Source: Carnobacterium mobile DSM 4848 (GTDB taxonomy: Bacteria; Bacillota; Bacilli; Lactobacillales; Carnobacteriaceae). From it: 64,000 nucleotides of DNA. Shown one piece after another: positions 20,719 through 29,636 of this stretch (positions are counted from its first letter, which is position 1; each line of letters opens with the position of its first letter). The notes below the pieces were generated by a model, which was not told the DNA's origin, did not search any database, and worked only from the letters and a program-made list of their open reading frames with translations. The stretch spans positions 1,296,501 to 1,360,500 of the forward strand of contig NZ_JQMR01000001.1 in assembly GCF_000744825.1 (NCBI RefSeq), read 5' to 3'. The position numbers and the translations under genes were made by a program.

Positions 20719-20740
20719 CATATGCGTGTTTATTCATATG
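20719..20740. promoter_or_regulatory. Candidate autoregulatory operator of the CzrA-like gene
   Basis: CATATG-N10-CATATG forms a 22-bp dyad 29 bp upstream of the start, with TTCA as in ArsR/SmtB operators. Position and symmetry suggest autoregulation. Confidence 0.5.
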
Positions 20741-20882
20741 ATTATTTTACCACAATTTCTTTTTAAAGTAATGTCTGGCAACTGGCACACACCTTAAAAA
20801 TCAGTGAGAAATCAGATTTTTCCAAGCAGCTATTTTATATGAACAGCTGATCCAAACCAAAATAAGTTGATCCAAAAAGATA

Positions 20883-21158
20883 AGAAATAGGGTTCTACAA
20901 CATTTGATGTTGGTCAGAAAAAATGATTTAGATATACATCTCAACCATTTCTGGAGGAAGAGGGAGTTGCTTGTAGCCATGTAAAGGATACAAAGAGAAT
21001 TACTTAGCGTTAGGCTTTAGCCCTTACGCTAAGTTTGACAATTGTAAGTTTTGAGATGCGTTTTTTGGCTCAAAACGGTCCCATGGCTTTCCACAAGCAA
21101 CGCCATATTCCGGAGGAAATTTTATTACCAACGCTAAAAAATAAAGAACCAGAAATAA
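20883..21158. mobile_element. MITE copy B (20891-21150) with near-perfect 8-bp duplication
   Basis: A 260-bp non-coding element with GGTTCT...GTTGGT at its left end and the complement (ACCAACG...AGAACC) at its right. It is flanked by AGAAATAG (20883-20890) and AGAAATAA (21151-21158), a 7/8 match. It contains an internal hairpin (CTTAGCGT facing ACGCTAAG). Relative to copy A it is inverted and diverged but shares motif order. It occupies most of the gap between phoU and the CzrA-like gene, and its right end abuts the phoU terminator. Small open frames inside it have no ribosome sites. Confidence 0.85.
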
Positions 21159-21208
21159 AGAAGCTGTTTGCAAATTCTAATACGTTGAATTCGCAGACAG
21201 CTTCTTTA
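21155..21208 (-). terminator. Terminator after phoU (distal pst operon)
   Basis: A 23-bp stem with wobbles (21155-21177 with 21186-21208) right after the phoU stop. MITE copy B and its duplication begin at its distal foot. Confidence 0.85.
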
Positions 21209-21214
21209 TTATCA

Positions 21215-21904
21215 TTACTGGCCTTTGAACAGGCGGTCATTTTTATTGTTCGTATTTAATTCAGTCATTTTCCCTGTATCTAAGTAAATGATCCATTCAC
21301 AAATGTTGGTCACATAATCGCCAATACGTTCAATAAATCCAGCTACCAACATATAGTCGGAAGCACCTAAAACAATTTCCGGATCGGCTTTCATCTGTTT
21401 AATGCAGGCTTGATAGATTTTTCTAAAATCATCATCAACTGCTACATCGCTTAAAGCTACTTTTTCAGCTTTGTCTGCATCTGAAACTACATATGCATCC
21501 AGGACATCTTGAACCATTACTTTGACTTTTTCCGACATCTCAGCAATTTGAGCTTCGATCTCATAGTCGCGCTTGTTTCCTTTTACTCGGATGGTCGACT
21601 TAGCAATACTAACTGCGTGATCTCCCATTCTTTCTAAATCAGCGCTTGCTTTCATAATCGTCACTATTTTACGCAAGTCAGTTGTCACAGGTTGTTGCAA
21701 AGCAATCAATTCAAAACATCTATTTTCTAAGTCTACTTCGTACTTATTGATGACCCTGTCTCCTATGATAACTTCTTTAGCCAATTCTTTATCATGATTC
21801 ACAAAAGCTTTAACTGATTTATAGACTGCTTCATTCACTCCTTTTCCCATTTGAAAAAAGCGAATGTGTAGATCATTCAATTCTTCTTCGAATACACGTC
21901 TCAT
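21215..21904 (-). CDS. phoU: Phosphate transport/signalling regulator PhoU (copy 1)
   Basis: 229 residues with two PhoU helical repeats carrying the metal-binding E/DxxxD-type motifs (MKASADLERMGDHAVSIAK near 78, and SDYMLVAGFIERIGDYVTNI near 185). PhoU restrains Pst uptake and PhoR signalling when phosphate is ample. AGGAG precedes the ATG. It is the last gene of pstS-C-A-B-B-phoU. A paralogue at 27368 has the same layout but clearly different sequence. Confidence 0.93.
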   Translation of the reverse strand: MRRVFEEELNDLHIRFFQMGKGVNEAVYKSVKAFVNHDKELAKEVIIGDRVINKYEVDLENRCFELIALQQPVTTDLRKIVTIMKASADLERMGDHAVSIAKSTIRVKGNKRDYEIEAQIAEMSEKVKVMVQDVLDAYVVSDADKAEKVALSDVAVDDDFRKIYQACIKQMKADPEIVLGASDYMLVAGFIERIGDYVTNICEWIIYLDTGKMTELNTNNKNDRLFKGQ

Positions 21905-21951
21905 TTGCTACCACTCCTATTTGCCATCTTACAGCTTATTATACCTATGAA

Positions 21952-22716
21952 TTACCCAAAACGTCCAGAAATATAATCTTCCGTTTCTTTTTTACGAGGA
22001 TTGGTAAAGATTTGGCGAGTTTCGCCGTGTTCAATTAAGTGGCCATTTAAGAAAAAAGCAGTATTATCAGAAATCCGGGAAGCTTGCTGCATATTGTGTG
22101 TAACGATAATCATTGTATAATCGTCTTTCAAGTCCAACAACATCCGTTCAATTTTCCCACTAGAAACTGGATCTAACGCACTAGTCGGTTCATCCAGTAA
22201 AATGATCGCTGGTTCGACAGCTAAAACTCTGGCAATACAGACCCGTTGTTGTTGTCCGCCAGAAAGCGCTAAGGCACTTTTGTGTAATTTGTCTTTCACA
22301 TCATCCCAGACAGCTGCCTTCTTCAAACTCATTTCTACAATTTCTTCTATTTTCTTTTTATCTTTCATACCAGCGATCCGTAAACCGTAAGCCACATTTT
22401 CAAAAACTGAAAATGGAAAAGGGTTCGGTTGTTGAAAAACCATCCCGATTTTTTTTCTTAATTCCACTGTATCCATTTTAGGACTGTAAATATCTTTTTG
22501 TTCAAACGTTACATTACCTGTGATAGTAACATCTGGAATTAAATCATTCATGCGATTCAATGTTCTTAAATAGGTAGACTTTCCGCATCCGCTGGGACCA
22601 ATCAAAGCCGTGATTTCATGCGGTGAAAAGTCTAATGAAATACCTTTTAAGGCTTCTTTTTTTCCATAATACAAATGAACGTCTTTAGATTCAATAATAT
22701 GATTTTCTTTATTCAC
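21952..22716 (-). CDS. pstB: Phosphate ABC transporter ATPase PstB (second of tandem pair)
   Basis: 254-residue ABC ATPase: Walker [10 protein letters not shown] near 40, Q-loop FQQPNPFP, signature LSGGQQQRV, Walker [13 protein letters not shown] and the switch histidine in VTHNMQQ. It starts at GTG behind AGGAGG. With a neighbouring paralogue 11 bp upstream it gives this transporter two ATPase genes, as in several Lactobacillales; they may form a heterodimer or be alternative ATPases. Confidence 0.95.
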   Translation of the reverse strand: MNKENHIIESKDVHLYYGKKEALKGISLDFSPHEITALIGPSGCGKSTYLRTLNRMNDLIPDVTITGNVTFEQKDIYSPKMDTVELRKKIGMVFQQPNPFPFSVFENVAYGLRIAGMKDKKKIEEIVEMSLKKAAVWDDVKDKLHKSALALSGGQQQRVCIARVLAVEPAIILLDEPTSALDPVSSGKIERMLLDLKDDYTMIIVTHNMQQASRISDNTAFFLNGHLIEHGETRQIFTNPRKKETEDYISGRFG

Positions 22717-22727
22717 GTTGCTTCCTC

Positions 22728-23534
22728 CTAACCAAAGTGACCTGAAACATAGTCTTCAGTTGATTGTATTTTTGGTCGCGTAAAGACTTTTCTTGTTTCA
22801 TCGTATTCAATCACATTTCCCGTATAAAAAAATGCTGTGTAGTCACTGATACGAGAGGCTTGTTGCATATTATGCGTCACAATGATAATCGAATAATTTT
22901 CACGTAATTGCAGCAATGTTTCTTCTACTTGACTCGTAGAGATCGGATCTAATGCACTTGCCGGTTCATCTAATAATAAAATATCCGGTTTTAAAGCGAT
23001 CGCACGTGCAATACATAGGCGTTGTTGTTGCCCGCCAGATAACGCTAAAGCACTTTTATGCAAATCATCTTTTACTTGTTCCCATAAAGCAGCTTGTTTT
23101 AAACTGGTTTCCACAGCTTCATCTAAGGTTGCTTTGTCTTTGATGCCATGACGCTTCAATGCAAAACTAATATTATCGTAAATCGATTTACTGAAAGGAT
23201 TAGGTCGTTGAAAAACCATTCCAATATTTTTACGCATTTCGTATACATCTGTTTCCGCAGAGTTGATATTTTTACCTTTATACATAATTTCACCTGTCAC
23301 TTTGGCAATTTGGATTTCGTCATTCATCCGATTTAACGAACGTAAATAAGTCGATTTCCCGCAGCCGCTCGGACCAATTAATGAAGTGATTTTATTTTCT
23401 TCAAATTCTAATGATACGCCTTTAATGGCTTCATTTTGTCCATACCAAACATGTAAATCTTTCGTTGACAAATCAACTGATGCAGTAGGTTTCATCTTAA
23501 GAATATTTGTTTCAAGGTTTGTTTGTTCTGGCAT
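22728..23534 (-). CDS. pstB: Phosphate ABC transporter ATPase PstB (first of tandem pair)
   Basis: 268-residue ABC ATPase with an extra N-terminal stretch of about 20 residues compared with the next gene. Walker [10 protein letters not shown] near 54, Q-loop FQRPNPFS, signature LSGGQQQRL, Walker [13 protein letters not shown]. It powers phosphate import through PstC-PstA. Lies 40 bp after pstA; GGAGG precedes the ATG. Divergence from the downstream pstB shows an old, not recent, duplication. Confidence 0.95.
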   Translation of the reverse strand: MPEQTNLETNILKMKPTASVDLSTKDLHVWYGQNEAIKGVSLEFEENKITSLIGPSGCGKSTYLRSLNRMNDEIQIAKVTGEIMYKGKNINSAETDVYEMRKNIGMVFQRPNPFSKSIYDNISFALKRHGIKDKATLDEAVETSLKQAALWEQVKDDLHKSALALSGGQQQRLCIARAIALKPDILLLDEPASALDPISTSQVEETLLQLRENYSIIIVTHNMQQASRISDYTAFFYTGNVIEYDETRKVFTRPKIQSTEDYVSGHFG

Positions 23535-23574
23535 TATTTTTCCTCCTTGAGTGATTTAAACAATCCGGTATCTT

Positions 23575-24459
23575 TTATCCCGCTGTAGCTTTTTTCTGCA
23601 ATTTCTTCCCTAAATAACGGGCACCCAAGTTAAATAGCAATACGGCAATGATCAACACAGCCGAAGCACCTGCTGAGACTTGCACTCCATCCGGCATTAC
23701 ACCTTCGCTGTTGATTTTCCAAATATGAACAGCTAAAGTTTCAGCTGGACGCATCACATTTAATGGACTTGAGATCGAGATCGGGTTCCAATTGGTAAAG
23801 TCTAATGCAGGTGCACTTTGTCCTGCTGTGTAAATCAATGCAGCAGCTTCACCGAAGATCCGGCCTGCAGCTAAAATCATTCCTGTTAAAATACCTGGTA
23901 AGGCAGCAGGCAAAATGACACGCGTCACCGTTTCCCAACGTGACAATCCCAATGCCAATCCTGCTTCCCGCTGAGTTAACGGTATGGTTCTAAGTGAATC
24001 TTCAATTGTTCTCGTCAAAAGAGGCAAGTTGAACAAGGTCAGTGCCATCGCTCCAGAAAGAATCGAAAAGCCTAATCCCCATTGTAAAACAAACACTAAA
24101 AATCCAAATAATCCCACAACAACAGAAGGAAGAGAACTTAAAACTTCAATAATAGTTCGGATAAAATCAGTTAGAAAGTTTTTTCTAGCATATTCTGACA
24201 AGTAAATGGCTGCCCCTAAAGACAAAGGAGTACTAATCAACATTGTCAATATCAGCAGGTAAAATGAATTGTACAATTGAATAACAATTCCGCCGCCCCG
24301 CTGAAATGATTTTGAAGGTGTCGTTAGAAATTCCCAAGAAATTTGAGGAACTCCGCGCCAAAGAATAAAAGCTAATAAGCTGAACAAAATCAAGACAATG
24401 ATTCCAGAAATAACATATAAAAATCCAACTGCTAGTTTATCTACTTTTTTTGCATTCAT
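23575..24459 (-). CDS. pstA: Phosphate ABC transporter permease PstA (copy 1)
   Basis: 294 residues with six predicted membrane helices and the ABC permease EAA loop REAGLALGLSRWETVTRVILPAALPGI near 180-206, where PstB docks. Forms the channel with PstC. It begins one base after the pstC stop (ATGAATTAAGATG), so translation is coupled. The first helix follows a short Lys-rich cytoplasmic start (MNAKKVDK). Confidence 0.95.
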   Translation of the reverse strand: MNAKKVDKLAVGFLYVISGIIVLILFSLLAFILWRGVPQISWEFLTTPSKSFQRGGGIVIQLYNSFYLLILTMLISTPLSLGAAIYLSEYARKNFLTDFIRTIIEVLSSLPSVVVGLFGFLVFVLQWGLGFSILSGAMALTLFNLPLLTRTIEDSLRTIPLTQREAGLALGLSRWETVTRVILPAALPGILTGMILAAGRIFGEAAALIYTAGQSAPALDFTNWNPISISSPLNVMRPAETLAVHIWKINSEGVMPDGVQVSAGASAVLIIAVLLFNLGARYLGKKLQKKATAG

Positions 24460-24460
24460 C

Positions 24461-25381
24461 TTAATTCATGGCTCCTTTCTTTCCAATCCAGCGTGTTAAA
24501 ATATTAAAGAAGAGGGCCATCGCCAACAGAATCAAAGCTAAAGACCAAAGGACATCATTTTCAAGCGTGCCCATTACCGTATTCCCCATATTCATCGTAA
24601 GGATACTAGTCAGCGTTGAAGCCGGTGTAATTAAATTAGTCGGCAAGATAGCGGCATTCCCGATTACCATTTGGACAGCTAAAGCTTCGCCAAAAGCACG
24701 AGCCATTCCAAAAACAACGGCTGTCAGCAAGCCAGGAGTTGCGCTTCTTAGCACTACTTTATAAATCGTTTGCCACCTCGTTGCACCTAAAGCCAAAGAA
24801 GCTTCCCGGTAATGACGGGGAACTGATTTTAACGTATCCACTGACATACTGGTAACAGTCGGCAAGATCATCACAAATAATACGACTGTAGCAGATAACA
24901 TGCCAAATCCGCTGCCGCCAAAAGTATTCCGCATAAAAGGAACCACAACGGATAACCCGATGAAGCCATAAACAACAGAAGGAATTCCAACTAATAGCTC
25001 GATAACCGGCTGCAAGATCTTTTTCCCAACTGTGGGCGAAATTTCAGTCATAAAAATAGCGGCACCAACGGCAAAAGGAGTGGCTACCACCGCAGATAAT
25101 AAGGTAACAATAAATGAGCCGGCAATCATCGGCAATGCGCCTGTCAATGGCTGACCGTCTTCACCGACATTTCCCGGATTCCAGACTGAACCGGTTAGAA
25201 AACGGCTCAATGAAACACCGTCTTTAGTAAATGTGGAAATTCCTTTGCTTGCTACAAAATATAAAATAGACAATACAACAAACACAATAAATACAATACA
25301 CAAAAAACTAACTGTTTTTCCTATTTTTTCAAGTCTGCCTTTACCGGAATGTTCTGCTAGTTTTTTTTGAATGTCTTCCAA
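24461..25381 (-). CDS. pstC: Phosphate ABC transporter permease PstC (copy 1)
   Basis: 306 residues, six predicted membrane helices and the EAA loop REASLALGATRWQTIYKVVLRSATPGL near 192-218. Channel partner of PstA. The start is a TTG with GGAGG 7 nt upstream. The 116-bp gap to pstS has an imperfect hairpin (AAGAAG...CTTCTT) that may lower transport-gene expression relative to pstS. Confidence 0.95.
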   Translation of the reverse strand: MEDIQKKLAEHSGKGRLEKIGKTVSFLCIVFIVFVVLSILYFVASKGISTFTKDGVSLSRFLTGSVWNPGNVGEDGQPLTGALPMIAGSFIVTLLSAVVATPFAVGAAIFMTEISPTVGKKILQPVIELLVGIPSVVYGFIGLSVVVPFMRNTFGGSGFGMLSATVVLFVMILPTVTSMSVDTLKSVPRHYREASLALGATRWQTIYKVVLRSATPGLLTAVVFGMARAFGEALAVQMVIGNAAILPTNLITPASTLTSILTMNMGNTVMGTLENDVLWSLALILLAMALFFNILTRWIGKKGAMN

Positions 25382-25497
25382 AAGAAGCCCTCCTCTTATT
25401 CTTTTTCTATTCCTTACAAGAAGATGCCGAGTTAATGAAACGGCCGCCTTCTTTACTTATACTCTTCAGCAGTCAGGTTCGTTTTTCCTTTTTTCGT

Positions 25498-26361
25498 TTA
25501 AGGAACTTCAGTCGTGTTTCCTGCTGCGTCTCGTTCTACTTGCATCGTATTAGCCGGGATATACCCAAGAGCTTCTATCAAGGTGCTTTGAACTTCCTCA
25601 GACATAATGTAAGCTAGAAAATCTTTTGTCAAACCAGTGGGTTCACCATTTGTATACATATGTTCATAAGACCAGATGATCCATTCATTTGTTTTAACAT
25701 TTTCGTCCGTTGGTTCTATTCCGTCGATAGACAAAGTTTCCACAGTATCGTCTACATAAGAAAATGCAACATAACTGATGGTCCCAGGCGTACTTGCCAC
25801 AATTTGTCGTACTGTTCCACTAGATTCTTGTTCTTGAGTAACGATACTTTTTTTACCTTCCGGCAGTACCCAACGGTCAAAAGTTGAACGTGTTCCACTT
25901 CCTGAAGAACGGTTCAAAACAGTAATGGTCAAGTCTTTACCGCCCAATTCTTTCCAATTCGTAATTTCTCCCGTAAAAATTTTCCCTAAATCTTCCAAAC
26001 TAATATCTGTTACTCCTGTGCCCGGTGTAACAATCGGCGTAATGCCGACTACCGCAACTCGGTGGTCAACTAATTTTGAAGCGTCGATTCCACTTTTTTC
26101 TTCTGCAAAAATATCTGAATTGCCAATTTCTACGGCATTGGCAGCAATTTGTCCCAATCCTGTTCCGCTTCCTCCGCCTTGTACATTAATAAATTTACCA
26201 AAATTCTCAGCTCCAAATTGTTCTCCGGCAGCTTCAACAAGCGGTTGCAACGCTGAAGAACCCACAGCTGTGATTGATTCTTCTCCTTCTACTGGTCCAC
26301 AAGCTGTTAAAAAAATACCTAACGCCGCTATTACCATCATATTAATTTTTTTAAATTTCAC
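25498..26361 (-). CDS. pstS: Phosphate-binding lipoprotein PstS, conventional domain order
   Basis: Captures phosphate outside the membrane and delivers it to PstCA. 287 residues: lipoprotein signal with lipobox LTAC (Cys21), then the first phosphate-binding loop AVGSSALQP near 32-40, GGGSGTGLGQ near 62, FTGEITNW near 129 and the second loop RSSGSGTR at 151-158. This is the normal order for the family and the reference for the rearranged copy at 30663. GGAGG precedes the ATG. Pho-box repeats lie 58-96 bp upstream. Confidence 0.95.
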   Translation of the reverse strand: MKFKKINMMVIAALGIFLTACGPVEGEESITAVGSSALQPLVEAAGEQFGAENFGKFINVQGGGSGTGLGQIAANAVEIGNSDIFAEEKSGIDASKLVDHRVAVVGITPIVTPGTGVTDISLEDLGKIFTGEITNWKELGGKDLTITVLNRSSGSGTRSTFDRWVLPEGKKSIVTQEQESSGTVRQIVASTPGTISYVAFSYVDDTVETLSIDGIEPTDENVKTNEWIIWSYEHMYTNGEPTGLTKDFLAYIMSEEVQSTLIEALGYIPANTMQVERDAAGNTTEVP

Positions 26362-26418
26362 GATTTGACCTCCTCGGTATTTACATAAAACACATACTCT
26401 CTCATCATAACTTATTTT

Positions 26419-26457
26419 TGTAAAAGTTTACTCGTTAAATTGTAAATTTTGTGTAAA
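26419..26457 (-). promoter_or_regulatory. PhoP-box repeats upstream of pstS copy 1
   Basis: On the minus strand TTTACA occurs at 26457, 26446 and 26424 (5' ends), i.e. at 0, 11 and 33 in an 11-bp register, with a degenerate unit at 22. This matches the Bacillus PhoP box of TTAACA-like hexamers spaced by 5 bp. Confidence 0.8.
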
Positions 26458-26823
26458 CGAAGTACAGTTTTTATTTTTATCTTAGCGCTTTTGCCTTTAA
26501 AGCGCAAAGATAAAGCCATCTTGCCAGCTCTTTGTACTAGGAAAAAGGGTATGGTTCTTTCTCGTCATTTTCTCATTAAGAAAAGCGGGCAAGCCTACTT
26601 TGACCTCCCTAAAAATAGAGGATACGACTTGGGGAGCAACGCTCCTTTCGTCGCCTTATACTGGTACCCTACGAGATGAATCTCTTAAAGTACCAACAAA
26701 TGAGCCTACTATGCAATTGCTAGGAGACTTCCAGCTTTAGCTGGTTACGTCGACTGGTATAAAGCTCGCGTAGCGAGACTATAGGCATTTTGATAAGAGC
26801 TTTTTTCTTGGTTTTTTATTCTT
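26458..26823. other. Non-coding stretch with several small perfect hairpins
   Basis: No gene is supported here. The segment has a GCGCTTT/AAAGCGC inverted repeat (26477-26509) and three short perfect stems: GGAGC/GCTCC (26633-26645), CCAGC/GCTGG (26731-26744) and CTCGC/GCGAG (26765-26777). Their density is well above the surrounding AT-rich background. An RNA or a decayed mobile element is possible. A 76-codon plus frame here has no ribosome site or recognisable product. Confidence 0.4.
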
Positions 26824-27239
26824 TTGTTCGCTAGACCGGCTCTACCAGACATTTCACTCTTGTTTCTTGCTTTGTTTGTTCGATAGACTGCCTCTACCAG
26901 ACAACTCACTCTTGTTTCTTGCTTCGTTTGTTCGATAGACCGACTCTACCAGACAACTCACTCTTGTTTTCTGCTTCGTTTGTTCGCTAGACTGCCTCTA
27001 CCAGACAACTCACTCTTGTTTTCTGCTTCGTTTGTTCGATAGACTGCCTCTACCAGACAACTCACTCTTGTTTTCTGCTTTGTTTGTTCGATAGACCGAC
27101 TCTATCGGACATTTCTACCCTGTTTTCCGCTTCTTTTGTTCGATAGACTGCCTCTATCAGACAACTCTTCCTCGGTTTCCGCTTCTTTTGTTCGCTAGAC
27201 CGACTCTACCAGACATTTCATCCTTCACTAACTGCGGAA
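26824..27239. repeat. 52-bp tandem repeat array, eight units
   Basis: The word TTGTTCG starts units at 26824, 26876, 26928, 26980, 27032, 27084, 27136 and 27188, always exactly 52 bp apart. Each unit contains an interrupted palindrome (TCGATAGA facing TCTACCAGA or TCTATCGGA). In the unit at 27084 the arms pair fully (GTTCGATAGA facing TCTATCGGAC), while other units keep partial pairing. The period is not a multiple of three, so it is not a coding repeat. It lies between the two pst operons, downstream of the phoU copy 2 terminator. Confidence 0.95.
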
Positions 27240-27315
27240 CAAAATAAAAGGCTATAAAAGTTTAAACTTCCCCTATTTTCCTACACTTTTTTATAATACC
27301 CTACTCTACAAATAA

Positions 27316-27369
27316 AAACCCAGTTTGTTACTTGAGCAAGTAGCTCATCTCAAGTAACAAACTGGGTTT
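27316..27369 (-). terminator. Terminator after phoU (proximal pst operon)
   Basis: A perfect 19-bp stem (27316-27334 with 27351-27369) with a 16-nt loop, overlapping the phoU copy 2 stop codon. Confidence 0.85.
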
Positions 27370-28039
27370 AATTAAATGTATGATTCGAATTCAATTCTGT
27401 AATTTTTCCAGTTTCAAGGTAAATAACCCATTCACAAATATTCGTTACATAATCGCCGATTCGTTCTAAGTATCTTGAGACTAAAAGATAATCCGTACCG
27501 CATATAACCAGTTCCGGGTCTGCTTTCATTTCTTCAATGCATTGTTCAAAGATTTCTTTAGATAATGCATTAATAGCGTCATCACTATCAGCAGTTTGTC
27601 GAGCTTGCTGCACGTCTTTTTTGAGGTAAGCTTCTAACGCCGCTCTAACGATCACTTTCACTTTTTCGGAAAGTTCCGCAATTTTGACTTCAATCTGAGG
27701 GATCCGCTTTGTACCTTTTACACGAATCGTAGATCTTGCAATGCTGACTGCGTGATCTCCCATGCGTTCCAAATCAGCACAAGCTTTCATAACTGTTACA
27801 ATTCTGCGTAAATCACTGGTGACAGGTTGCTGCAATGCAATCAACTCAAAGCATTTCTTTTCCAAAGTCAGTTCTAATTCATTGATTTGGTGATCATGAT
27901 CAATCACTTCTTGTGCCAGTTCTTTATCATGGTTAATAAATGATTTAACAGATTTATAAATCGCTTCATTGACCATCATTCCCATTTCCGAAAAATGGTG
28001 GTGCAATGAGGTCAGTTCTTCTTCAAAAGTTTGTCTCAT
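27368..28039 (-). CDS. phoU: Phosphate transport/signalling regulator PhoU (copy 2)
   Basis: 223 residues with two PhoU repeats; motifs MKACADLERMGDHAVSIAR and SRYLERIGDYVTNICEW are the metal-binding helices. It is last in the phoPR-proximal operon pstS-C-A-B-phoU, 29 bp after pstB. Because this operon neighbours phoR, this copy is the likelier partner for PhoR signalling, which is an inference from position only. Confidence 0.93.
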   Translation of the reverse strand: MRQTFEEELTSLHHHFSEMGMMVNEAIYKSVKSFINHDKELAQEVIDHDHQINELELTLEKKCFELIALQQPVTSDLRRIVTVMKACADLERMGDHAVSIARSTIRVKGTKRIPQIEVKIAELSEKVKVIVRAALEAYLKKDVQQARQTADSDDAINALSKEIFEQCIEEMKADPELVICGTDYLLVSRYLERIGDYVTNICEWVIYLETGKITELNSNHTFN

Positions 28040-28068
28040 TTGATCCTCTCCTTAATAGATAATTGTAT

Positions 28069-28821
28069 TTAACCAAAGCGCCCCGAAATATAATCTTCCG
28101 TTTCTTTTTTTTGAGGACGAGTAAACATTTTTCTGGTTTCGCCAAATTCAATCATGCGTCCATTTAAAAAGAAAGCTGTTTTGTCTGATATTCGCGAAGC
28201 TTGCTGCATGTTATGCGTTACCATAACAAGAGTATAATCTTTTTTTAATACAGTTACCAGTTCTTCAATCTTTGCTGTGGAAATAGGATCTAACGCACTT
28301 GTTGGTTCGTCCAGCAACAACACTTCTGGTTCGACCGCTAGTGCACGAGCGATACAAAGCCGCTGTTGTTGCCCTCCTGATAAAGATAAGGCACTTTTTT
28401 TCAAATTATTTTTGACTTCTTCCCAAATAGCCGCTTCGCGCAAACTTTTTTCAACCAATTCATCTAACTTTTGTTTATTTTTGATGCCATGTGTTCTGGG
28501 TCCATAGGCTATATTATCATAAATACTCATTGGAAAAGGATTGGGTTGTTGAAAAACCATTCCTACCCTTTTGCGCAAGTGATTAACATTGCATTCTTTT
28601 GCATAGATATCCTCATTATCCATTTTTATTTCCCCATTGATCGTACATCCTTCAATTAGATCATTCATTCGATTTAAACTCTTGATCAATGTTGATTTAC
28701 CGCATCCCGATGGCCCTATAAAAGCTGTGATTTCATTTTTCAAAATCGTTAAATCGATATGATGGAGCGCTTGAAATTCTCCATAAAACAAATCCATCTC
28801 TTTGATTGTCACTTTACTCAT
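28069..28821 (-). CDS. pstB: Phosphate ABC transporter ATPase PstB (proximal operon)
   Basis: 250-residue ABC ATPase: Walker [10 protein letters not shown] near 36, Q-loop FQQPNPFP, signature LSGGQQQRL, Walker [13 protein letters not shown], switch VTHNMQQ. Its ATG overlaps the pstA stop (ATGA), so it is coupled. Unlike the distal operon there is only one ATPase gene. Confidence 0.95.
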   Translation of the reverse strand: MSKVTIKEMDLFYGEFQALHHIDLTILKNEITAFIGPSGCGKSTLIKSLNRMNDLIEGCTINGEIKMDNEDIYAKECNVNHLRKRVGMVFQQPNPFPMSIYDNIAYGPRTHGIKNKQKLDELVEKSLREAAIWEEVKNNLKKSALSLSGGQQQRLCIARALAVEPEVLLLDEPTSALDPISTAKIEELVTVLKKDYTLVMVTHNMQQASRISDKTAFFLNGRMIEFGETRKMFTRPQKKETEDYISGRFG

Positions 28822-29636
28822 TTTATTGTCTCCTTTGTTAATCGGCTGCTAAGGTAAGTTGAAATGCCATTGATAATCAAAACGATTAAGATCAAAACAA
28901 CTCCTGTAGCGTAGGATTCATTGACGTGTTGCCCTTCGCTGGATAATACATACATATGTAACGCTAGTGTTCTCCCAGAAGAAAACAGACTGTCCGGTAA
29001 ATTAGTCGAAGTTCCCATTGTGTACATCAAAGCCGCTGTTTCTCCGACTACTCGTCCGCTAGCTAAAATGACACCCGATAAAATGCCTGGCATTGCAACA
29101 GGCAACACTACTTTAAAGATTGTTCTTAATTTTCCTGCTCCTAAGCCAAAACTAGCTTGTCGTAACGAGTCATTAACGGAAAGCAGCGCTTCCTCAGTTG
29201 AGCGGATAATCAACGGTAAAATCATCATCACAGCTGTTAATACACCAGCTAGAAGAGAATACTGGAATTGCAAAAATGTGACAAAAAACAGCATTCCGAA
29301 CAAGCCGTACACAATCGATGGGATGGCCGCCAAGGTATCTGTTGCCATTCGAATCAATCCCACTACTTTATTGCTTTTTTTAGCGTATTCGACCAAATAA
29401 AAGCCGGTAAACACTCCGATCGGCGTAGCTATCAGTAAGGTTAATCCAACAACCATAAACGTTGTCAGCAAAGCTGGCAATAAAGAAACATTATTGGTTG
29501 TGTATTTCCAAGAAAAAAGAGACGCCGTCAAATGCGGCAGTCCTTTGATTAACATAAAACCGATAATGAAAAACAATGAACCAAAAGTCAGTGCCGCAGC
29601 AAGATAAATAAAACTTTTCATTACTTTACTACTCAT
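28818..29636 (-). CDS. pstA: Phosphate ABC transporter permease PstA (copy 2)
   Basis: 272 residues, six predicted membrane helices, EAA loop [27 protein letters not shown] near 159-185. It overlaps pstC and pstB by 4 bp each, so the three transporter genes are translationally coupled. The same EAA loop in copy 1 differs at many positions, which argues for ancient paralogy or separate acquisition. Confidence 0.94.
   Translation of the reverse strand: MSSKVMKSFIYLAAALTFGSLFFIIGFMLIKGLPHLTASLFSWKYTTNNVSLLPALLTTFMVVGLTLLIATPIGVFTGFYLVEYAKKSNKVVGLIRMATDTLAAIPSIVYGLFGMLFFVTFLQFQYSLLAGVLTAVMMILPLIIRSTEEALLSVNDSLRQASFGLGAGKLRTIFKVVLPVAMPGILSGVILASGRVVGETAALMYTMGTSTNLPDSLFSSGRTLALHMYVLSSEGQHVNESYATGVVLILIVLIINGISTYLSSRLTKETIK

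Noticed and set aside
21035-21259. 74-codon plus-strand open frame
   Set aside because: It lies across MITE copy B and the phoU terminator and ends inside phoU in antisense.
21952-23534. Tandem pstB genes as an assembly duplication
   Set aside because: The two proteins differ along their length and have different N-termini, so they are true paralogues.
26449-26679. 76-codon plus-strand open frame by the Pho box
   Set aside because: It overlaps the pstS control region and small hairpins and has no ribosome site.
26824-27239. Possible CRISPR array
   Set aside because: The 52-bp units are contiguous near-identical repeats with no unique spacers of regular length, and no cas genes are in the window.
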